From positions 124,001 through 188,000 of the forward strand of contig CAZNPL010000002.1 in the NCBI GenBank assembly GCA_964574815.1: a stretch of DNA of 64,000 bases. The letters run 5' to 3'. Below, piece by piece: positions 60,530 through 64,000 of this stretch. Position 1 is the stretch's first letter, and each line of letters begins with the position of its first letter. The DNA comes from CAZNPL01 sp964574815 (GTDB taxonomy: Bacteria > Planctomycetota > Phycisphaerae > UBA1845). The position numbers and the translations under genes are program-made. A model generated the notes under the pieces. It made no database searches. It saw only the letters and a list, made by a program, of their open reading frames with translations, and was not told where the DNA came from.

Positions 60530-61819
60530 ATGTCCGAATCCCCGAAGCCCACCATCCGGAAAATCGCGGCCGCCAAGACCATGCGGAAGCTGATGGCCGA
60601 TCACTTCTACGAACTGGACCGAGCGGTCAAGGAGGGACGGCCGAAAGTGGCCTGGTGCACGAGCGTCGGGCCGGCCGAGTTGCTGCGCGCCATGGGATTC
60701 GTCGTCTACTTTCCGGAGAACCACGGTGCCATGTTGGGCGCAACCCGGATGGCCGTCGAGACCATCCCCGCAGCCAACGCGATCGGCTATTCGCCGGAAG
60801 CGTGCTCTTACATGACCAGCGACATCGGAGCGTTTGTCCAGGGACGTACGCCGCTGTCCGACGCTTATGAGGGCATCGACTCAATCCCCAAGCCGGATGT
60901 GCTCGTCTACAACACGAATCAATGTCGCGACGTGCAGGACTGGTTTGCGTGGTTCGGCCGCCAATGGTCATGCCCGGTGATTGGCATCGAATGCTACCGC
61001 GGCGTCGGCGAGGTGACCGAAGTGCACATTGACGGTATAGCCGGCCAGATCGAGGCCCTCATCCCGACATTGGAAGAGGTCAGCGGCGAGAGGTTCGACA
61101 TGGATCGCCTTCGCGAGGCCGTTCGTCTGTCGCGGCGGTGCTCCGATCTGTGGAAGGAGACCCTCGACACCGCGACCAATAAACCGTCGCCATTGACGTT
61201 CTTCGACAGCACGATCCACATGGCCCCCGCGGTCGTAATGCGCGGCACCCAGGTGGCGATCGACTACTACAACGAACTGATCGCCGAGCTCAAAGCGCGA
61301 ATCGCCGACGGCATAGCCGCGGTGGAAGGTGAGCAGCTGCGGCTGTACTGGGAGGGTATGCCCATCTGGGGACGTCTGCGCGACCTCGCGACCCAGTTCC
61401 TCGAGTTGCGGGCATGTGTCGTCGCCAGCACCTATGCGAACTCCTGGATCTTCACCGCGCTCGATCCCGACGATCCCTTCAGGTCGATGGCCAGGGCGTA
61501 TACCGAGCTGTTCATCGTCCGCTCGGACCCGGCCAAGGAACGGTACCTGGAGCAGATGATTGACGCCTTCGACGTGGACGGGATCGTCTTTCACGACTCC
61601 AAGACCTGCCCCAACAACACGAATTGCCGGCACGGCATGCCGCAGCGACTTCGCGACCGGCTGGGCGTGCCTTCGATCACCATCGCGGGCGATTTGAATG
61701 ACCTCCGCTGCTATTCCGACGAGCAGGCCAAGACGCAGATCGAGGCCTTCGTCGAGCAGTTGTCGGCACGTTCTGAACCGAGCCGCGACCGTGAAGGAGC
61801 GGTCGGCGGAAAGAGGTGA
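60530..61819 (+). CDS. benzoyl-CoA reductase / 2-hydroxyacyl-CoA dehydratase family subunit (BcrB/HgdB type)
   Basis: A 429-residue FeS protein. Family parts are 'KVAWCTSVGPAELLRAMGF', 'YFPENHGAMLGATRMA', 'GYSPEACSYMTSDIGAF', 'IGIECYRGVGEVTE', 'HDSKTCPNNTNCRHGMPQRL' and 'SITIAGDLNDLRCYSDEQAKT'. The Cys in the first and third motifs are the probable ligands of a [4Fe-4S] or double-cubane cluster. Class I benzoyl-CoA reductases need two such catalytic subunits; here there is one, so a homodimer or a double-cubane-cluster protein must be considered. The last 11 residues (EPSRDREGAVG) come from a planctomycete-type repeat running over the gene end. Confidence 0.88.
   Translation: MSESPKPTIRKIAAAKTMRKLMADHFYELDRAVKEGRPKVAWCTSVGPAELLRAMGFVVYFPENHGAMLGATRMAVETIPAANAIGYSPEACSYMTSDIGAFVQGRTPLSDAYEGIDSIPKPDVLVYNTNQCRDVQDWFAWFGRQWSCPVIGIECYRGVGEVTEVHIDGIAGQIEALIPTLEEVSGERFDMDRLREAVRLSRRCSDLWKETLDTATNKPSPLTFFDSTIHMAPAVVMRGTQVAIDYYNELIAELKARIADGIAAVEGEQLRLYWEGMPIWGRLRDLATQFLELRACVVASTYANSWIFTALDPDDPFRSMARAYTELFIVRSDPAKERYLEQMIDAFDVDGIVFHDSKTCPNNTNCRHGMPQRLRDRLGVPSITIAGDLNDLRCYSDEQAKTQIEAFVEQLSARSEPSRDREGAVGGKR
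61775..61803 (+). repeat. copy 1 of palindrome-arm repeat, inside the 3' end of the dehydratase-family gene
   Basis: The 29 bases share CCGAGCCGCGACCGT and GGAGCGGT with the copy at 61902 and encode EPSRDREGAV in frame. The gene's native C-terminus has probably been replaced or extended by it. Confidence 0.7.
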
Positions 61820-61901
61820 CAAAGGAATGGCACCCGTGGAACTCAAACTGGGCGCCTTTGTGTCGCTCTCGAAGCGTCGGAGATCTGCGAACATTCACCC
61901 C

Positions 61902-61972
61902 GAACCGAGCCGCGACCGTAAGGGAGCGGTTTGGCAGACGGACGGGACCGCTTCCTCACGGGCGCGGCTCGG
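61902..61972. repeat. REP-like palindromic element, copies 2 and inverted arm
   Basis: The forward arm (61902-61930) and an inverted arm (61947-61972) can pair over about 26 bases with a few mismatches around a 16-base loop. With the copy at 61775 this makes three arms in 200 bp. Similar 'GAGCCGCGACCGT..GGAGCGGT' repeats are, from memory, scattered through planctomycete genomes. The element ends six bases before the activator's ATG. Confidence 0.65.
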
Positions 61973-61977
61973 AAAGA

Positions 61978-62760
61978 ATGCCACCTGCACTTGACATTAC
62001 GCTTGGCGTAGATGTCGGGGCTTCGGCGACCAAAGCCGTCCTTCTGGACGGCGATGAAGTCCACGCTCGCGCCATCCGCAAATCCGGGGCGAATTTTGCC
62101 ACTGCCGCCAACGCCTGCCGCGACGAACTGCTCGAGGCCTCCGGCGTAAAAACAGCCCACATCGGATACACGGTCGCTACGGGCTACGGGCGCCGCAGCG
62201 TCACGTACGCCGACGACGCGGTCACCGAGATCACCTGCCACGCGCGAGGCTGCCACCACAGCTTTCCTCACGCCATCACCATCGTGGACATAGGTGGCCA
62301 GGATAACAAGGTGATCGAGCTGGAGTACACCGGCAATCGCCGCGACTTCAAGATGAATCGCAAGTGCGCCGCCGGCACCGGCGCTTTCCTCGAGGAAATC
62401 GCCAACTCTCTCGACATTCCGATCGAGACCATGAACGATCTGGCCTCCCAGGCCACGGGGAACGTGGAACTCGGCTCCTTCTGCACGGTTTTCGCCAAGA
62501 CCGAACTACTCGCTCTGATCGCCCGGGGCACCCCGCTTCCGGAGATCGTCCGGGCGGCGTTCCGCTCGGTGACCAAACGCATCCTCGAAATGGACCCGCT
62601 GTCCGGAGAGATCGTCATGACGGGGGGCGTCGTCGCCCACAACCCGGTCATGGTCCAACTCGTGGCCCAGGCGCTGGGCCACGAGGTCCTGGTCCCCGAC
62701 CACCCGCAGTACACCGGCGCCCTCGGTGCGGCTCTCATCGCGGCGGAGCACCGAATCTGA
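61978..62760 (+). CDS. acyl-CoA dehydratase activase / BcrD-BadG family ATPase
   Basis: A 260-residue ATPase activator. ATG at 61978 is preceded by GGAAAG; the frame upstream is open through repeat DNA and is not used. ASKHA fold motifs are 'LGVDVGASATKAVLLDG', 'IVDIGGQDNKVIELE', 'MNRKCAAGTGAFLEEIA' (with the Cys that bridges a [4Fe-4S] cluster between two subunits), 'GSFCTVFAKTELL' and 'MTGGVVAHNP'. It forms a homodimer that hydrolyses ATP to inject a low-potential electron into the partner enzyme just upstream. Confidence 0.92.
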   Translation: MPPALDITLGVDVGASATKAVLLDGDEVHARAIRKSGANFATAANACRDELLEASGVKTAHIGYTVATGYGRRSVTYADDAVTEITCHARGCHHSFPHAITIVDIGGQDNKVIELEYTGNRRDFKMNRKCAAGTGAFLEEIANSLDIPIETMNDLASQATGNVELGSFCTVFAKTELLALIARGTPLPEIVRAAFRSVTKRILEMDPLSGEIVMTGGVVAHNPVMVQLVAQALGHEVLVPDHPQYTGALGAALIAAEHRI

Positions 62761-62789
62761 CCCGCCTAAGGAACGCGGAATCGCGACGT

Positions 62790-64000
62790 TTATGCGGGCC
62801 GGCCGAAGTACACCATCAGGAACAAAACGGTAAATGCAACGAGAAACGCGAGGCCGACCCAGCTCAACACCCGTAGCCATCGCGGAGGGGCCATCTCCGC
62901 CGACACGTTGCCGCCGGACATGACCCGATAGTTCAGGTACGCGAACAGCGGCGCCGATACAAACGCTACCGTCGTCGTCACGTCCACCAGCGTGCGCATC
63001 ACCGTTGTCAGGAAGTGGTAAACCAGCAGGGCGCCACTCGCCATCAGAGCAACGACCACCCAGTAGGGTACCTGACCGAGCCTCTCGGCGCCCGGCCACA
63101 CAATCCGACACCCCGCCGTCATGACGCGCGGGTAGCCGTCCAAAACCGTCAGCAATGTACTGAACATCGTGACGAACGCCGCCACTACGACGACCGGGCG
63201 GCTCCACGTGCCGAGGGCGCTGGTGTACATGCTGACGAACTGTGCGGCGAATTCGTCGTTTCCGGCAGCGAGCTCCTGCTCCGTGCCGAACATGACCAGT
63301 GCCCCCAGGCTCAGGAACATGAGTCCCATGAGCAGCGAGCCGAAGTAGCCCAGCTTGAAATCAAACAAAACCTCGCCAAGTGTCGGACGGTGCCCCGTCT
63401 GTCTGATACGTTCCTGCATCCACAGCGACGGCCAGGCGGACGCGTCCACCGGCGTCGGCATCCAGCCCATCAAGGCCACCAGAAAAAAGATGCCGGACCC
63501 GGTCCACACTGACGGAGAATCAATCTGAACGGAGCTCGCCCGCACATGGCCAAATGCCGCCACCACCGCGATCACGGTGCAAACGGCCAGAAGCGCCATC
63601 AGAACCTTCATCAACCTGTCCAACACGGGATATCCGCCCGACGCCAGCACGACGATGCACAGGACCAGCAGAGCGATCCCCCACGCAACAGGCCCCAGCT
63701 CCACCGCCAGCATCTGCGTCGCCATCCCGGCCGTCACGATGGTCAGCACCGCCGCCGTCGGGATGCTCAGCGCCAGCGCGACCGCCATGAAGCCGATCAA
63801 AGCCCACCGGCCCACCCGCCGGTACCCCATCAGCAGGCTCTCGCCCGTTGCAACGGCGTAACGATGGCCGAACTCGAAGAATGGATACTTCACCAAGTGT
63901 ACTATAACAATCGCCCAGACGAGAGAGAAGCTGTACTCGGCGCCGGCCCGGGTGGACTGTACGAGGTGGGAGACGCCGATGGCCGCCCCGGCGTACATGA
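62790..64000 (-). CDS. Nramp-like metal ion transporter (5' end beyond the window)
   Basis: At least 402 residues with ten or more membrane helices; the true start probably lies beyond the window, because the visible beginning 'MYAGAAIGVSHLVQSTRAGA' is the middle of the usual first helix, where family members have GPGxxxAGAAIGxSHL. Further helices follow ('ALIGFMAVALALSIPTAAVL', 'VVVVAAFVTMFSTLLTVLDGYPR'). Nramp-type signs include the 'MGWMPTPVDASAWPSLW' helix. The usual DPGN motif of Nramp is replaced in this branch, so the metal (Mn, Fe or other) is unclear. The gene converges on the activase gene with 29 bp between. Confidence 0.75.
   Translation of the reverse strand, partial: MYAGAAIGVSHLVQSTRAGAEYSFSLVWAIVIVHLVKYPFFEFGHRYAVATGESLLMGYRRVGRWALIGFMAVALALSIPTAAVLTIVTAGMATQMLAVELGPVAWGIALLVLCIVVLASGGYPVLDRLMKVLMALLAVCTVIAVVAAFGHVRASSVQIDSPSVWTGSGIFFLVALMGWMPTPVDASAWPSLWMQERIRQTGHRPTLGEVLFDFKLGYFGSLLMGLMFLSLGALVMFGTEQELAAGNDEFAAQFVSMYTSALGTWSRPVVVVAAFVTMFSTLLTVLDGYPRVMTAGCRIVWPGAERLGQVPYWVVVALMASGALLVYHFLTTVMRTLVDVTTTVAFVSAPLFAYLNYRVMSGGNVSAEMAPPRWLRVLSWVGLAFLVAFTVLFLMVYFGRPA

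Noticed and set aside
60530..62760. Calling the pair a complete class I (ATP-dependent) benzoyl-CoA reductase
   Set aside because: That enzyme needs two catalytic and two activator subunits; only one of each is encoded here.

Overview
This window is GC-rich bacterial DNA, most likely from an anaerobic or facultatively anaerobic member of the Planctomycetota or a close relative. The evidence is indirect: three tandem small secreted proteins with a lone Cys after a hydrophobic N-terminus, a palindromic repeat that encodes 'EPSRDREGAV' at a gene end (a peptide I associate with planctomycete repeats), and dense ATGA gene overlaps. No rRNA or tRNA gene is present to settle the taxonomy.

Region 1 (1-6.9 kb): end of a probable transport lipoprotein, a lipid A-type acyltransferase, a giant MscS-family channel, three small secreted proteins, and a complete tmRNA gene (tag ANLNGNSQLRMAA) with its own promoter. 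Region 2 (6.9-17.4 kb): an RND efflux pump and its adaptor, an uncharacterised lipoprotein, a DUF2950/DUF3300 pair (the latter with an xxDPRG hexapeptide minisatellite), another lipoprotein, a lipoprotein-type haloalkane dehalogenase homologue, and a histidine-kinase remnant. Region 3 (17.5-24.6 kb): an ATGA-coupled bidirectional [NiFe] hydrogenase operon (NuoE-, NuoF-, NuoG-like, HoxY-like, HoxH-like, maturation protease) behind a near-perfect sigma-54 promoter. Region 4 (24.8-31.6 kb): a phosphotransferase-like enzyme, a flavin-type protein, a DoxX-like protein, a DUF427 protein, a methylmalonyl-CoA mutase remnant and a DASS-type anion transporter.

Region 5 (31.6-62.8 kb) is the centrepiece, an anaerobic aromatic-degradation island. 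Minus-strand genes encode a complete class II (ATP-independent, tungsten) benzoyl-CoA reductase BamBCDEFGHI. Its BamE (HdrA-like) and BamF (MvhD-like) genes each carry an in-frame UGA where the family has Cys; each UGA lies in a CxxU motif and is followed by a SECIS-like hairpin, so both are probable selenoproteins. The same strand holds the lower pathway: dienoyl-CoA hydratase (BamR-like), hydroxyenoyl-CoA dehydrogenase (BamQ-like), ring hydrolase (BamA), HCDH/ECH fusion, two thiolases, an SDR and a large three-part acyl-CoA ligase; MobA sits at the end. Divergently transcribed is a TetR regulator, then a xanthine-oxidase-family molybdoenzyme (FAD subunit plus fused FeS/Mo subunit), a benzoyl-CoA-reductase/2-hydroxyacyl-CoA-dehydratase family protein and its ATPase activator. 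This second module resembles 4-hydroxybenzoyl-CoA reductase plus class I reductase, but lacks their diagnostic features (no extra FeS-cluster cysteines in the FAD subunit; only one catalytic and one activator subunit), so its substrate is open. A 12-bp perfect palindrome lies between the two divergent promoters, exactly where a TetR operator would be expected. The window ends in an Nramp-like transporter.

Taken together, the island would take benzoyl-CoA (and perhaps a hydroxylated or heteroaromatic CoA ester) to a dienoyl-CoA, open the ring to 3-hydroxypimelyl-CoA, and feed beta-oxidation. The hydrogenase could balance NAD(P)H against H2. All functions are inferred from reading the sequence; no database search was possible.
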